Shown one piece after another: positions 25,358 through 34,985 of a DNA stretch of 64,000 bases (positions are counted from its first letter, which is position 1; the number at the start of each line of letters is the position of its first letter). The stretch is from contig CANNAD010000001.1 in the NCBI GenBank assembly GCA_947502645.1, forward strand, positions 372,001 through 436,000, given 5' to 3'. Source of the stretch: an uncultured Micrococcaceae bacterium (GTDB taxonomy: Bacteria; Actinomycetota; Actinomycetes; Actinomycetales; Micrococcaceae). Position numbers and translations under genes: made by a program. Under the pieces are notes generated by a model. It did not search any database and was not told the DNA's origin. It saw only the letters and a program-made list of their open reading frames with translations.

Positions 25358-26839
25358 CTACAGGTCTGCGAGCACGCTTCCCGGGCTCTCGATTGCGTCC
25401 GCAACGTACCGCAGGAAACCGCCGGCCGTGCCGCCGTCGCACACGCGGTGATCGAACGTGAGCGTGAGTTCGGTGACCTTGCGGACAGCGAGCTCACCGT
25501 GGACCACCCACGGCTTGTCGATAATGCGGCCAACGCCCAGAATCGCGACCTCGGGGTAGTTGATGATCGCGGCACTGCCGTCCACACCAAAGACGCCGTA
25601 GTTGTTCAGCGTGAACGTCCCCGATGTCAGCTCCGCAGGGCTCGCCTTGCCTTCACGGGCGACGGCGGTCAGGCGGCGGATTTCGGCGTCCAGCTCACGG
25701 GCGCTCAACTTCTCCGCGTGCCGGATCGAGGGGACCATGAGCCCGCGGTCCGTCTGTGCAGCGAAGCCGAGGTTTACGCCGTCGAACGACATAATGTCCT
25801 GGCCGCCCTCTGTGGACACAACCCGCGTGTTCAATTCCGGGTACTTCTCCAGACCCGCGGTAACAAACCGTGCAATGAAAGCCAGCAGGCCCGGAACAGC
25901 ATCCGGGGTCCGTTTCTTCAGCTCGGCGCGCATCTCCAACAGGGCGGTGGCATCCACATCCACCCACACGGTGGCTTCCGGGATTTCGGACCGGCTGCGC
26001 GACAGGTTGGTGGCAACGGTTTTCCGAAGGCCCTTGATCGGGGTCCGCTTGGCAACACCGAGGCCCGACTTTTCGTCGACCTCACCCGTCGCCGCCGCAT
26101 CTGTACCGGCCGCAGCGGAGGAACCGGAAGCATTGCCGGCCGGCGCTGACAGCGCGGCCTCAACATCGGCGCGGAGGATCAGACCCTCCGGCCCTGTTCC
26201 CGTCAGATCTGCGATCCTGACCCCGCCGTCGCGGGCGAGCTTGCGAACCAGCGGAGACACCACCCGAACAGCGTTGGGCGCAGTATCAGCCTGCTCCGGC
26301 GCGGATGGCTTGACGGCCGGAGACTCGGCAGGCGTTTCGACGACGGCAGTCGCTGCCGCAGCGCCATTTTTACGCGCACGACGACGACCCTTCGCACCGC
26401 CTTCGGGCGTACCGTAGCCGATCAGGACGTTACCGGAGCCCGAGGACTCCTCCGCTTCGGCGGGCGCACGCGTTCCGGCGCGTTCCTCGTCGCGGTACGT
26501 TTCCGCACTGTCGTGTTCAGCCTTCGGGCCGGCGTCGGGCGCTGGCGTTTCGGCGGCGGGAACATCCGCAGCAGCACCGCCGACGGCGGCAACGCGGTCC
26601 ACGGAGATCAGCGGCTTGCCGACGTCCATGGTCTGGCCTGCCTCACCGTGGAGCTCGGCGACTGTCCCCGCGAACGGCGAAGGCACCTCCACCATGGACT
26701 TGGCGGTCTCTACTTCGGCGATCGGCTGATCCACGCGGATCTCATCACCGACGGCGACCAGCCAGTTGAGCAGTTCAGCCTCGGTGAGGCCTTCGCCGAG
26801 ATCGGGCAGCAGGAATACCTGCCGGTTGTCCTGGGACAT
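25358..26839 (-). CDS. bkdH: Branched-chain 2-oxoacid dehydrogenase E2, dihydrolipoyl acyltransferase
   Basis: A 493-residue E2 component. The N-terminal lipoyl domain (1-78) has the lipoylated lysine K47 in VETAKSMVEVPSP. A Pro/Ala/Glu linker leads to an E3-binding domain (about 190-230, SPLVRKLARDGGVRIADLTG). The catalytic acyltransferase domain (about 255-493) carries the active-site DHRVCDGG, with H464 and D468. It transfers the acyl group from E1 to CoA. It is the last gene of the E1alpha-E1beta-E2 operon, 0 bp after E1beta. Paralogous pyruvate or acetoin complexes are possible but less likely, given the separate alpha/beta E1 and Lrp neighbour. Confidence 0.92.
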   Translation of the reverse strand: MSQDNRQVFLLPDLGEGLTEAELLNWLVAVGDEIRVDQPIAEVETAKSMVEVPSPFAGTVAELHGEAGQTMDVGKPLISVDRVAAVGGAAADVPAAETPAPDAGPKAEHDSAETYRDEERAGTRAPAEAEESSGSGNVLIGYGTPEGGAKGRRRARKNGAAAATAVVETPAESPAVKPSAPEQADTAPNAVRVVSPLVRKLARDGGVRIADLTGTGPEGLILRADVEAALSAPAGNASGSSAAAGTDAAATGEVDEKSGLGVAKRTPIKGLRKTVATNLSRSRSEIPEATVWVDVDATALLEMRAELKKRTPDAVPGLLAFIARFVTAGLEKYPELNTRVVSTEGGQDIMSFDGVNLGFAAQTDRGLMVPSIRHAEKLSARELDAEIRRLTAVAREGKASPAELTSGTFTLNNYGVFGVDGSAAIINYPEVAILGVGRIIDKPWVVHGELAVRKVTELTLTFDHRVCDGGTAGGFLRYVADAIESPGSVLADL

Positions 26840-27892
26840 CTAGTCCTCCCACTGAAGGTCGTCGACGGCGTCAAGGATGCGATCAACGCTGGGCAAATGC
26901 CAATGTTCAAGCTTCGGCGCCGGGTAAGGGATATCAAAACCGGTGACCCGCAGCACTGGTGCCGCGAGCGAATGGAAGCAGCGCTCCTGCACACGAGCCA
27001 CAATTTCGGAGGCAACAGAGGCGAAGCCCGATGCCTCGGCAATGACAACGGCGCGGCCGGTCTTGCGGACAGCGTTGGTCACCGTTTCATCGTCGAACGG
27101 AACGATGGAGCGGATATCAATGACCTGCAGGCTACGGCCTTCTTCTGCAGCAGCCTCAGCTGCGGCGATCGCCGTCGGAACGGACGGACCATACGCGATG
27201 AGCGTGGCGTCCGTACCCTCACGGGCGATGACCGCCCGGCCAATGGAGGCGTCGTCGTCGGGCTCTCCGCCGTCAAACTTCGCGCGCAACGCCTCGAGAT
27301 CTACCTGCTCCTTGGACCAGTACAGCTTCTTCGGTTCCAGGAAGACAACAGGGTCATTAAGCTCAATCGCCTCACGCAGCATGGTGTACGCGTCGGCGAC
27401 AGTGGACGGCGCAACGACCGTCAGGCCGGGAGTGTGCACGTAGTAGGACTCGGAAGAATCGCAGTGATGCTCCACGCCGCCGATACCGCCCGCGTACGGG
27501 ATGCGGATGACCATGGGCAGGCGCACCTGGCCCTTGGTGCGGTTGGCCATCTTGGCCACGTGGCTGACAACCTGTTCAAAGGCAGGGTAGGCGAAAGCAT
27601 CGAACTGCATTTCGACGACGGGACGCATCCCGTTCATGGCCATACCCACGGCCATCCCCATGATGCCGGCCTCGGCCAGAGGGGTATCAAAGCAGCGCTC
27701 CTCGCCAAAACGCTTGGTCAGGCCATCGGTAATGCGGAACACGCCACCGAGCGGTCCCACATCCTCACCGAACATGACGACGGACTTGTCCGCCTCCATC
27801 GCATCTCCCAAAGCAGCCGTGAGGGCCTTGGCGAAGGTGAGAGTGGTTGTTGCCGGAGCGGCGGTCTCAGTTACTGCAGTCATGGCGGTCAC
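26840..27892 (-). CDS. bkdB: Branched-chain 2-oxoacid dehydrogenase E1 beta subunit
   Basis: A 350-residue transketolase-like beta subunit. The pyrimidine-binding domain has VVMFGEDVGPLGGVFRITDGL and the TPP-contacting VVEMQFDAFAYPAFEQVVSH. The C-terminal transketolase_C domain starts near residue 220 (IAYGPSVPTAIAAAE). It forms the alpha2beta2 E1 that decarboxylates the 2-oxo acids from Val, Leu and Ile. Its start overlaps the E1alpha stop by 4 bp (ATGA). Confidence 0.92.
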   Translation of the reverse strand: MTAMTAVTETAAPATTTLTFAKALTAALGDAMEADKSVVMFGEDVGPLGGVFRITDGLTKRFGEERCFDTPLAEAGIMGMAVGMAMNGMRPVVEMQFDAFAYPAFEQVVSHVAKMANRTKGQVRLPMVIRIPYAGGIGGVEHHCDSSESYYVHTPGLTVVAPSTVADAYTMLREAIELNDPVVFLEPKKLYWSKEQVDLEALRAKFDGGEPDDDASIGRAVIAREGTDATLIAYGPSVPTAIAAAEAAAEEGRSLQVIDIRSIVPFDDETVTNAVRKTGRAVVIAEASGFASVASEIVARVQERCFHSLAAPVLRVTGFDIPYPAPKLEHWHLPSVDRILDAVDDLQWED

Positions 27893-29019
27893 GCTCCTGA
27901 ATTTTCGCGGGAAATTTCCTCGCGCAGCATCGCGGCCTGTTCCTGCAGCTGCGGCGTGGGCTTGGAATAGACGTACCGGAACAGATCTTCCGGATCCACC
28001 TCGGGCTCGGAGTTCATCCCGTCACGCAGTGCGGAAGCGATGTCCTCCGCACTGGCAGCGATCGCGGCCACGGCGTCGTCGTCGAACATGTTCCGCGCCG
28101 AAAGGTAGGTCTGCATTCGGCTCACAGGATCCCGGGAGACCCACTTCTGCACTTCCTCGTCCGTGCGGTAGCGGGTGGCGTCGTCGGCATTGGTGTGCGC
28201 CTGCATCCGGTAGGTGTGCGCCTCAACGAGGAACGGTCCCCCGCCCGCACGGGCACGGTCAACCGCATGGCCGAGAACGGACAGCAGGGCGGCAAGGTCG
28301 TTACCGTCCACCCGCTCACCAGGCATGCCGTACCCGACAGCCTTGTGCGCCAGCGACGGGGCAACGCTCTGATTCTTCAGCGGCACCGAGATCGCGTACT
28401 CATTGTTCTGGACAAAGAACACTACGGGCACGTGGAACACGGCAGCGAAGTTCAGGGCTTCGTGGAAGTCGCCTTCGCTGGTGGCACCGTCGCCGCACAT
28501 GGCCAGCACTACGGTGTCCTCGCCCTTCAGCTTGGCAGCGTGGGCAACTCCGACGGCGTGCAGCAGCTGGGTGGCCAGCGGCGTTGCCTGCGTGGCGACG
28601 TTGAATTCGTAGGGGTTGTACCCGGCATGCCAGGTACCGCGCAGGAGAGTGAGAACCTCCACGGGGTTCACGCCGCGGCTCATGACGGCCACGGTGTCCC
28701 GGTAGGTGGGGAACAGCCAGTCCTGTTTGGACAGCACGACGGCGGCCGCCACCTGGCAGGCCTCCTGACCGTGCGAGGACGGGTAGACGGCGAGCTTGCC
28801 CTGGCGCACGAGGGCACCGGCCTGATCGTTGACGCGGCGTCCGGCGACGAGCTTCTCGTAGGCGGCCAGCAGTTCCTGATCGTCCGGCATGGTGTAGGGC
28901 TCGCCGGAAGAGTTGGCCGCGGATTGCACGGCACCGTTCTCGTCGATCAGTTGAATGGGGTGCTCGGCGGGCAGCATGAAAGCTTCCGCGCGGGTCTTCT
29001 CCCCGATATCGTTGCTCAT
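27889..29019 (-). CDS. bkdA: Branched-chain 2-oxoacid dehydrogenase E1 alpha subunit
   Basis: A 376-residue thiamine-diphosphate-dependent alpha subunit. The TPP motif is complete, GDGATSEGDFHEAL through VVFFVQNNEYA, and RVDGND marks the phosphorylation-loop region. It carries out the decarboxylation step of Val/Leu/Ile oxo-acid breakdown, feeding anteiso- and iso-fatty-acid primers and energy metabolism. It is first in the operon and divergent from an Lrp-type regulator 170 bp away, which is the likely controller. Confidence 0.92.
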   Translation of the reverse strand: MSNDIGEKTRAEAFMLPAEHPIQLIDENGAVQSAANSSGEPYTMPDDQELLAAYEKLVAGRRVNDQAGALVRQGKLAVYPSSHGQEACQVAAAVVLSKQDWLFPTYRDTVAVMSRGVNPVEVLTLLRGTWHAGYNPYEFNVATQATPLATQLLHAVGVAHAAKLKGEDTVVLAMCGDGATSEGDFHEALNFAAVFHVPVVFFVQNNEYAISVPLKNQSVAPSLAHKAVGYGMPGERVDGNDLAALLSVLGHAVDRARAGGGPFLVEAHTYRMQAHTNADDATRYRTDEEVQKWVSRDPVSRMQTYLSARNMFDDDAVAAIAASAEDIASALRDGMNSEPEVDPEDLFRYVYSKPTPQLQEQAAMLREEISRENSGA

Positions 29020-29188
29020 AGGACTTCTAGTCCTTCCTCACTGAAAGATATTGTGTTGATCCATTATGGGTACTGAGAGCGTTTCGTATCCACTTGGCAC
29101 CCAAAGCGTAGACTAAACGTTAAATATCAGCTAATCTGGCAGACGGCACGTAAGTGTGAGCTGGATTACGCTGGGGAGTATGGACAAT

Positions 29189-29635
29189 ATGGTTGCACCA
29201 CAACCGCTGGATGACGTTGATCACCGGATTCTTGCCGAATTGACCCGGGACGGCCGGCTATCGGTGACAGCCGTGGCTGAGAACGTTCACATTTCCCGGG
29301 CTCACGCTTATTCGCGGATCAACCGACTCACCGAAGAAGGCATCCTCACCAAGTTCACAGCCCTGATCGACCCCATCAAGGCAGGGCTGCGCTCATCGGC
29401 CTACGTGACCCTGAAAGTTGAGCAGCACGCGTGGCGGGAGCTCCGCGAACAACTCAGCGCCATCCCCGAGGTGCACCATATTGCCCTCGTGGGAGGCGAG
29501 TTCGACGTCATCCTTCTGGTCCGCGCCGAAGACAATGTGGACCTACGCCGCGTCATCTTCGATGAGCTGCAATCCATGAAAGGCATCCTCGACACACAGT
29601 CCCTGCTGATCTTCGAGGACCTCGACACCCGCTGA
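29189..29635 (+). CDS. bkdR: Lrp/AsnC-family regulator, probable bkd regulator
   Basis: A 148-residue Lrp-type protein: an N-terminal helix-turn-helix (about 10-60, TAVAENVHISRAHAYSRI), then an RAM/AsnC ligand domain (about 70-145, VHHIALVGGEFDVILLV). The ATG at 29189 has ggggag ten bases upstream and is chosen over ATG 29180 and GTG 29156. The divergent position beside the bkd operon suggests control by branched-chain amino or oxo acids, as for known BkdR proteins. Confidence 0.82.
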   Translation: MVAPQPLDDVDHRILAELTRDGRLSVTAVAENVHISRAHAYSRINRLTEEGILTKFTALIDPIKAGLRSSAYVTLKVEQHAWRELREQLSAIPEVHHIALVGGEFDVILLVRAEDNVDLRRVIFDELQSMKGILDTQSLLIFEDLDTR

Positions 29636-29658
29636 CCGGTTTCTACCGGCCAGCGAAC

Positions 29659-30438
29659 CTATCCCTTAAAGTCTGGCTTCCGCTTCTCCTGGAAAGCCTT
29701 GAAACCCTCCGCATAGTCCTCGGACTTGCACAGCTCACCCTGGGCCACGTTTTCCTGCTCCATCGCGGTCCACAGGCCAAGACGCTCATCCCGGATGGCA
29801 CCGACCAGTTCCTTCGACGCACGGAAAGCACCCGTAGCACCGGTCGCTACACGAGCAGCCTTGTCCCGGGTGAAAGCCAAGAGGTCGTCCGCGGGCATCA
29901 CACGGCTGAACAAGCCGCTCGCAACGGCCTCCGCACCGCTCATCAGCTCAGCGGTGTAAATCAGATCCAGGGTGCGATGCGCGCCCAAACGCTCCGTGAA
30001 CAACCAGTGCCCGCCCGAATCCAACGTTGCACCCAGATTGGCGAACGGAGAACCGATCTTCGCGTTCTCAGCCACGTAAACCACATCAGTAGCCACCAAC
30101 AGGCCCAGCCCGACGCCGAGGCACGCACCATGCGCAGCAGCGAACGTCGGTGCAGGGAAAGCACTCATCTTCTTCAGCAACGGCGTCACCGTCTTGCCCA
30201 GGTAACCGTAGGCATCATCAGTCTCGGGCACCACGTTCGAAATATCCCGACCAGCGCAGAACGCCCGGCCCTCACCGCGCAGGAGCAGCGCCCGCACCTC
30301 ACCGCGTGAGGCAGCGGCAGCGGCGTCGTCGTACGCTGTTTCCAGCTCCGCGAGCGCCGCCTCATCCAAAGAGTTCAGCTTCTGCGGGGCGTTGAGAACG
30401 ATTTCGGCAACACCGTTGTCAATGGTCAGTTCAATCAT
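29659..30438 (-). CDS. paaG: Enoyl-CoA hydratase/isomerase, probable PaaG
   Basis: A 259-residue crotonase. The oxyanion-hole segments are GRAFCAGRDIS near residue 60 and HGACLGVGLGL near 105. The end motif FQEKRKPDFKG is typical. It is the last gene of the paaABCDE operon, 15 bp after paaE. By context it should isomerise the ring 1,2-epoxyphenylacetyl-CoA to the oxepin, the PaaG step. A second hydratase (PaaF-like) is at 50865-51611. Which of the two is PaaG and which PaaF is inferred from position. Confidence 0.82.
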   Translation of the reverse strand: MIELTIDNGVAEIVLNAPQKLNSLDEAALAELETAYDDAAAAASRGEVRALLLRGEGRAFCAGRDISNVVPETDDAYGYLGKTVTPLLKKMSAFPAPTFAAAHGACLGVGLGLLVATDVVYVAENAKIGSPFANLGATLDSGGHWLFTERLGAHRTLDLIYTAELMSGAEAVASGLFSRVMPADDLLAFTRDKAARVATGATGAFRASKELVGAIRDERLGLWTAMEQENVAQGELCKSEDYAEGFKAFQEKRKPDFKG

Positions 30439-30453
30439 GGAAAAGCTCCTGGG

Positions 30454-31614
30454 TTAGGCGTCGTAGTCTACGGTGACTTCGTCCGACGTCGGACGGCTCT
30501 GGCAGGTCAGGATGTAGCCCTTCTCCACCTCGTCCGGCTCCAGCGCGTAGTTCTCGTCCATGTCCACGGTACCGGTGACGACCTTGGCACGGCACGTGCC
30601 GCAGACACCGCCAGCACACGCGAACGGTACATCCGGGCGTACGCGCAGGGCAGCGTTGAGGATCGTCTCGCGGGCGTGGGTGGGGCTCTTCACCGTGCCC
30701 TTCAGTCCGTCCAGGGTGAAGCTGATTGCGAACGTGTCGGCGTCGTCGTCGACCTTCACCGGCCGACCGATCTGGCCCTCGGGACGGTTCGGCTCGCCCG
30801 TGGTGAACAGCTCGAAGCGCACGTCCTCGGCAGCCACACCCTGATCAGCCAGGGTGTCGCGGCACAACTGCACGAGCTCGAACGGGCCACAGAGAAACCA
30901 TTCGTCCACAGAGTCCACGGGAATGACCGTACCGAGCAGCTGCTGGAGCTTCTCCGCATCAATGCGTCCGGACAGCAACGGCGAAATGCGCTGCTCGCGG
31001 GACAACACATGGTGAAGGGCGAACCGTGCCGGGTAGCGGTCCTTGAGATCGGCGAGTTCCTCCAGGAACATCACGTCCATGGACGCCTTGTTTGCGTAGA
31101 TCAGGTCGAAGCGTACGTTCTCACTGGCCGCCAGAACGGTCCGCGCAATGGCGATGACCGGAGTGATCCCGGAACCGGCGGCAACAGCAACAAACGTATT
31201 CTCCACGCTGACGTCAATGTCCTCGGGGCTGTTCAGCTCCGTCATCTCATGCTTCGAAATGAACTGGCCCATGGGGCTCATGACGTCCATCTTGTCGCCG
31301 GCCTTCAGGTGCTCATTCGCCCACGTGGAAAACAGCCCGCCGATGTCCTTCTTGATGGCCACCCGGATTTCACCGGGCTTCGGCTCGGCGCAGATGGAGT
31401 AGCTGCGGCGAACCTCTTTGGCCTCGCCGTCCACGTCCATGCTGGTGCGCAGCGCAACATACTGTCCGGGAACGTAGTTGTACTGGCCCGTGAGCTCCTC
31501 GGGCACAGCGAACGTCACCTCGATGGCGTCTGCCGTCAGCCGACGAACCTCCGCCACTTCGAGTTCGTGGAACGCGGTACGGCGTTTGTTGGACGGGGCA
31601 AGAGTTACGGCCAT
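30454..31614 (-). CDS. paaE: Phenylacetyl-CoA epoxidase, reductase subunit PaaE
   Basis: A 386-residue oxidoreductase: FAD domain (about 10-110, RRSYSICAEP), NAD(P) domain (about 115-250, VAAGSGITPVIAIART) and C-terminal plant-type 2Fe-2S ferredoxin (about 300-386). The ferredoxin has cluster cysteines in CAGGVCGTC and a fourth Cys in ILTCQSRP. It passes electrons from NADPH to the PaaAC di-iron oxygenase. Its start directly follows the paaD stop. Confidence 0.95.
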   Translation of the reverse strand: MAVTLAPSNKRRTAFHELEVAEVRRLTADAIEVTFAVPEELTGQYNYVPGQYVALRTSMDVDGEAKEVRRSYSICAEPKPGEIRVAIKKDIGGLFSTWANEHLKAGDKMDVMSPMGQFISKHEMTELNSPEDIDVSVENTFVAVAAGSGITPVIAIARTVLAASENVRFDLIYANKASMDVMFLEELADLKDRYPARFALHHVLSREQRISPLLSGRIDAEKLQQLLGTVIPVDSVDEWFLCGPFELVQLCRDTLADQGVAAEDVRFELFTTGEPNRPEGQIGRPVKVDDDADTFAISFTLDGLKGTVKSPTHARETILNAALRVRPDVPFACAGGVCGTCRAKVVTGTVDMDENYALEPDEVEKGYILTCQSRPTSDEVTVDYDA

Positions 31615-32136
31615 TTAGTGCACCTTGAAGTAGTCGAAGGGTTCCTTGCAGTCCTTGCAAACATAGAGCGCCTTGCAGGATGTGGAACCAAAACGGGTAA
31701 GTTCCTGGGTTTTGAGAGAAGAGCATTGTGGACACTTGACGCTGAGACCCACTTTCACGGGTCCCGCAGCAGCCTTGCCCGTTGGCGGTGCAATACCGTA
31801 CTCCTCCAACTTGGCTTTGCCTGCGTCCGTCATCCAGTCGGTGGTCCACGCCGGGTTCAACACCATCTTCACCCGCACGTCCGCCACACCCTGTGTCACC
31901 ATGGCCGTCACGACGTCGTCGCGGATGGAATCCATGGCAGGGCAGCCGGAATAGGTGGGCGTGATGGTGACGACGACGCCTTCCGGCCCCGTCTCCACAT
32001 TCCGCAGGATCCCGAGGTCCTCAATGGTGAGGACCGGGATTTCCGGGTCGCAAACTGTGGCAGCAATGTCCCACAGGCGGGCCGCTTCAGGATCCGCCGG
32101 GCGGGTTGCAACGGTGGTCGCCATGGCAGTTACCAA
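31615..32136 (-). CDS. paaD: Phenylacetyl-CoA epoxidase subunit PaaD
   Basis: A 173-residue protein: an N-terminal MIP18/DUF59 domain (about 15-115, TVCDPEIPVLTIEDLG; GCPAMDSIRDD), then a zinc-ribbon-like end with CPQCSS and CKDCKEP. PaaD is needed for epoxidase activity, probably in cluster or metal assembly. It overlaps paaC by 7 bp and abuts paaE. Confidence 0.95.
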   Translation of the reverse strand: MVTAMATTVATRPADPEAARLWDIAATVCDPEIPVLTIEDLGILRNVETGPEGVVVTITPTYSGCPAMDSIRDDVVTAMVTQGVADVRVKMVLNPAWTTDWMTDAGKAKLEEYGIAPPTGKAAAGPVKVGLSVKCPQCSSLKTQELTRFGSTSCKALYVCKDCKEPFDYFKVH

Positions 32137-32957
32137 CTTGCTCCGGGGTATTCGCGGGCCAGCACCTGCATCTCGGCCAGAACGTAGCCGAGGTGTTCGC
32201 TGTGATGCCCGCGACGGCCGCCGCCGCTGGCGCCGGGATCAGTGGGAACCGTGAGGTCCGCTTCGGCAAACGCAGCTGCCATCGCGGCTTCGAACGCTGC
32301 CCGCAATTCCGACGGACGGACGGCAATACCCTGGTCAGCCAGAGCGTTGGTCAGCTCATCATCTTCAAAGAGCTCGTCCACGTAGGGCCAGGTGAGCTTG
32401 ATGCCGTCGATCATCCGACGGCGAGACTCCTCGGTTCCCTGCGCAAGACGCATGAGCCACTGCAGGCTGTGGTCCCGGTGGTAATCCACTTCCTTCACAG
32501 CCTTGGCAGCGATGGCGCCCAGGGTCTCATCCTTCGAATCGACAAGACGCGAATACAGCAGGTACTGGTAATGGGATGCCACCAGCTGACCGGCGATAGT
32601 GCGTGCGAAGTCGCCGTTGGGCTGCTCGAACAGGTGCGCCGAACGGAACTCGTGCTCGCGCCGGAAGTACGCGAGATCGTCTTCGGTCTTGTCCCAGGCA
32701 TGCCCTGCATAGGTGAGGAAGGACCGTGCGTGGCCCAGCTGATCGAGTCCGATATTGCCCAGTGCAACATCTTCCTCAAGCTCGGGGGCACGCGAAATCC
32801 ACCAGCCAAGGCGCTGCGCCAGAATCAGGGCGTCGTCACCGAGGCGCAGGGCGTAGTTGGCAACGTCTTCGCTCGGCTTCAGACCGGAAACCGCGATGTC
32901 CTCCGGGCGCAGAGCGTTGCCGGGGGTGATACGTGTAGCGCTCGCGTTCTCACTCAC
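32130..32957 (-). CDS. paaC: Phenylacetyl-CoA epoxidase structural subunit PaaC
   Basis: A 275-residue ferritin-like, non-catalytic partner of PaaA (VALGNIGLDQLGHARSFLTYAG; EVDYHRDHSLQWLMRL). It forms the AC heterodimer that positions the CoA thioester. It overlaps paaB (ATGA) and paaD; length as expected. Confidence 0.95.
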   Translation of the reverse strand: MSENASATRITPGNALRPEDIAVSGLKPSEDVANYALRLGDDALILAQRLGWWISRAPELEEDVALGNIGLDQLGHARSFLTYAGHAWDKTEDDLAYFRREHEFRSAHLFEQPNGDFARTIAGQLVASHYQYLLYSRLVDSKDETLGAIAAKAVKEVDYHRDHSLQWLMRLAQGTEESRRRMIDGIKLTWPYVDELFEDDELTNALADQGIAVRPSELRAAFEAAMAAAFAEADLTVPTDPGASGGGRRGHHSEHLGYVLAEMQVLAREYPGASW

Positions 32958-33301
32958 AGATGCTTCACACCCTCACTCTTCGTGTAGTAGGTCGCGTGGC
33001 GGTAATCCTTGCCCTGGGCAGACTCGAAGTACTGGCCCTTGGCATCAGGATCGCTTGAGATGATGGCTGATGCCGGCACCACCCAAAGGCTCACACCTTC
33101 ATTGCGTCGCGTGTACAGGTCGCGCGCGTTGCGGACGGCCATCTCGGCGTCGGGCGCGTGCAATGAGCCCGCGTGAACGTGGGAGAGTCCGCGCGAGGAG
33201 CGCACAAAAACTTCCCAGAGCGGCCATGGCTGACGGTCTTCGTGAACGCCCGTGCTCTTGGGCTTGGTGCCGTCGTCGCCTGTTGTTGATCCACCGGTCA
33301 T
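32954..33301 (-). CDS. paaB: Phenylacetyl-CoA epoxidase subunit PaaB
   Basis: A 115-residue PaaB protein (PLWEVFVRSSRGLSHVHAGS; ARDLYTRRNEGVSLWVVPA). It bridges PaaAC heterodimers and mediates contact with the reductase. It starts 2 bp after the paaA stop and overlaps paaC by 4 bp, a tightly coupled operon. Confidence 0.95.
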   Translation of the reverse strand: MTGGSTTGDDGTKPKSTGVHEDRQPWPLWEVFVRSSRGLSHVHAGSLHAPDAEMAVRNARDLYTRRNEGVSLWVVPASAIISSDPDAKGQYFESAQGKDYRHATYYTKSEGVKHL

Positions 33302-33303
33302 AG

Positions 33304-34293
33304 TTATGCAACCTCTGCTTTTTGTGCCTGCTTGTCTGCGTACGCTGCTGCAGCCTCACGAACCCACGCGCCGTCTTCGTGTGCGGCGCGACGGCGCTCC
33401 ATGCGCTGTGCGTTGCAGGGGCCCTTGCCCTTCAGTACGTCCTTGAACTCTTCCCAGTCCAGCGGCCCGTGCTCCCACTGCTTGGTGTCTTCGTTGTAGC
33501 TGATCTGGTCATCCGGCAGTTCCAGCCCAAGGACCTTGACCTGCTCCACGAGCATGCCCACGAAACGCGAGCGCAGTTCGTCATTGGAGAACCGCTTGAT
33601 GTTCCATGCCATGGACTGCTTGGAGTTCGGTGAATCCTCATCCGGCGGGCCGAACATCATGAGGCTCGGCGCGTACCAGCGGTTGACGGCGTCCTGCGCC
33701 ATGGCACGCTGTTCCGGGGTTCCGTTGGCAAGTTCAAGCAGAATTTCGAAGCCCTGGCGCTGGTGGAAGGACTCTTCCTTGCAGATGCGGACCATGGCGC
33801 GGCCGTAGGGGCCGTAGGATGCGCGGCAGAGCGGCACCTGGTTGCAGATTGCGGCGCCGTCGACCATCCAGCCGATAGCACCCATGTCTGCCCAGGTGAC
33901 GGTGGGGTAATTGAAGATGCTGGAGTAGCGGGCCTTGCCGGCGATGAGATCTTCGGTCATCTTGTCGCGCGGCGTCCCGAGGGTTTCCGCGGCAGAGTAC
34001 AGGTACAGACCGTGACCGGCCTCGTCCTGAACCTTCGCCATCAGGATGGCCTTGCGCTTGAGGCTGGGAGCACGGGTGATCCAGTTGGCTTCCGGCTGCA
34101 TGCCGATAATTTCGGAGTGTGCGTGCTGGCCGATCTGCCGCACCAGGGTTTTCCGGTAGGACTCCGGCATCCAGTCGCGTGGCTCAATGCGCGAATCTTC
34201 CGCAATGATCTTGTCGAAGTAGGCCTGTCCTGCCTGTTCCTCTTCGGAGAGTACGGCGTGCAGTCCCTCATTCTGGGAAGCCATGATGGTCAC
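33304..34293 (-). CDS. paaA: Phenylacetyl-CoA epoxidase catalytic subunit PaaA
   Basis: A 329-residue di-iron oxygenase subunit. Conserved ferritin-like carboxylate/histidine segments are visible ([50 protein letters not shown]). It inserts oxygen into the phenylacetyl-CoA ring to form the 1,2-epoxide. It is the first gene of the operon; a PaaR-like palindrome lies at 34347-34360, about 55 bp upstream. Confidence 0.97.
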   Translation of the reverse strand: MTIMASQNEGLHAVLSEEEQAGQAYFDKIIAEDSRIEPRDWMPESYRKTLVRQIGQHAHSEIIGMQPEANWITRAPSLKRKAILMAKVQDEAGHGLYLYSAAETLGTPRDKMTEDLIAGKARYSSIFNYPTVTWADMGAIGWMVDGAAICNQVPLCRASYGPYGRAMVRICKEESFHQRQGFEILLELANGTPEQRAMAQDAVNRWYAPSLMMFGPPDEDSPNSKQSMAWNIKRFSNDELRSRFVGMLVEQVKVLGLELPDDQISYNEDTKQWEHGPLDWEEFKDVLKGKGPCNAQRMERRRAAHEDGAWVREAAAAYADKQAQKAEVA

Positions 34294-34346
34294 CTCACTG
34301 GTAATGGTCTCTTCCGCCTCTCGGCGCGGTCCAGCCCGAATTACTG

Positions 34347-34360
34347 ACCGTTCGTTCAGG
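34347..34360 (-). promoter_or_regulatory. PaaR-type operator A, upstream of paaA
   Basis: ACCGTTCGTTCAGG fits the palindrome ACCG-NN-CG-NN-CGGT found at five paa-linked positions, and is preceded by ACTG as in the longer form. It lies in the paaA leader and is the expected repressor site. Confidence 0.7.
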
Positions 34361-34453
34361 ATATAGGCCCGGTGTGATGTGAGTCAAGGTTGCACCCGCA
34401 GGCCCAAGGTATGGTGCTATACGTATTTATTGCCTGGCTTGTGGAGCACTGAT

Positions 34454-34975
34454 TTGGATTACACCCTGAGGCGGGCCACCGTCAACGATGCGGAAATCTA
34501 CGCCCAGACGCACGTGCAGGCCCTGAGGGAAACGTACGCACACCTCATGCCCGCAGAGTTTCACGAGCACTACGCCCGCGAACTCCCCGCGATCGTGGAG
34601 CGCCGCCGGAACATGCTCGCCGTGGAAGAAGACGCCGGTACACGCGCCTGGGTTGCACTGGACAAGGACGGCGCCGCCGTCGGAATTGCGGCCTCCGGTA
34701 ACGGGCGCGACGACGACCGCCCCGACTTTGAACTGCACCACATCTACTGCCTGGCCCACACCCACGGATCAGGCCTGGGGCAACAACTATTCGAGACCGC
34801 CGTGGGGCCCCGCGCCGCCTACCTGTGGGTACTCAACAACAACCCCCGCGCGGAACGCTTCTACCAGCGCAACGGATTTGTGCCCGACGGCGAACGCAGC
34901 CTCTGCGGCCCCACCTGGCACTACAAACCCATGTACCGGATGCACCGTCCCGGCATTGAGGGTTCCGACGTTTAG
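34454..34975 (+). CDS. GNAT-family N-acetyltransferase
   Basis: A 173-residue GNAT: opening strand DYTLRRATVNDAE, motif A ELHHIYCLAHTHGSGLGQQL (acetyl-CoA pyrophosphate loop), and motif B YLWVLNNNPRAERFYQRNGF. The TTG at 34454 with gtggag upstream is the best start. It is divergent from paaA and not part of that operon. Substrate unknown. A nested inverted repeat follows its stop. Confidence 0.85.
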   Translation: MDYTLRRATVNDAEIYAQTHVQALRETYAHLMPAEFHEHYARELPAIVERRRNMLAVEEDAGTRAWVALDKDGAAVGIAASGNGRDDDRPDFELHHIYCLAHTHGSGLGQQLFETAVGPRAAYLWVLNNNPRAERFYQRNGFVPDGERSLCGPTWHYKPMYRMHRPGIEGSDV

Positions 34976-34985
34976 GGCTCCCGCT

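Noticed and set aside
26513-27970. 485-residue plus-strand frame over the E2 and E1beta genes
   Set aside because: Shadow of the bkd operon; no recognised domain.
30676-32187. 503-residue plus-strand frame over paaE and paaD
   Set aside because: Antisense to two genes with intact conserved motifs; no domain or ribosome site.
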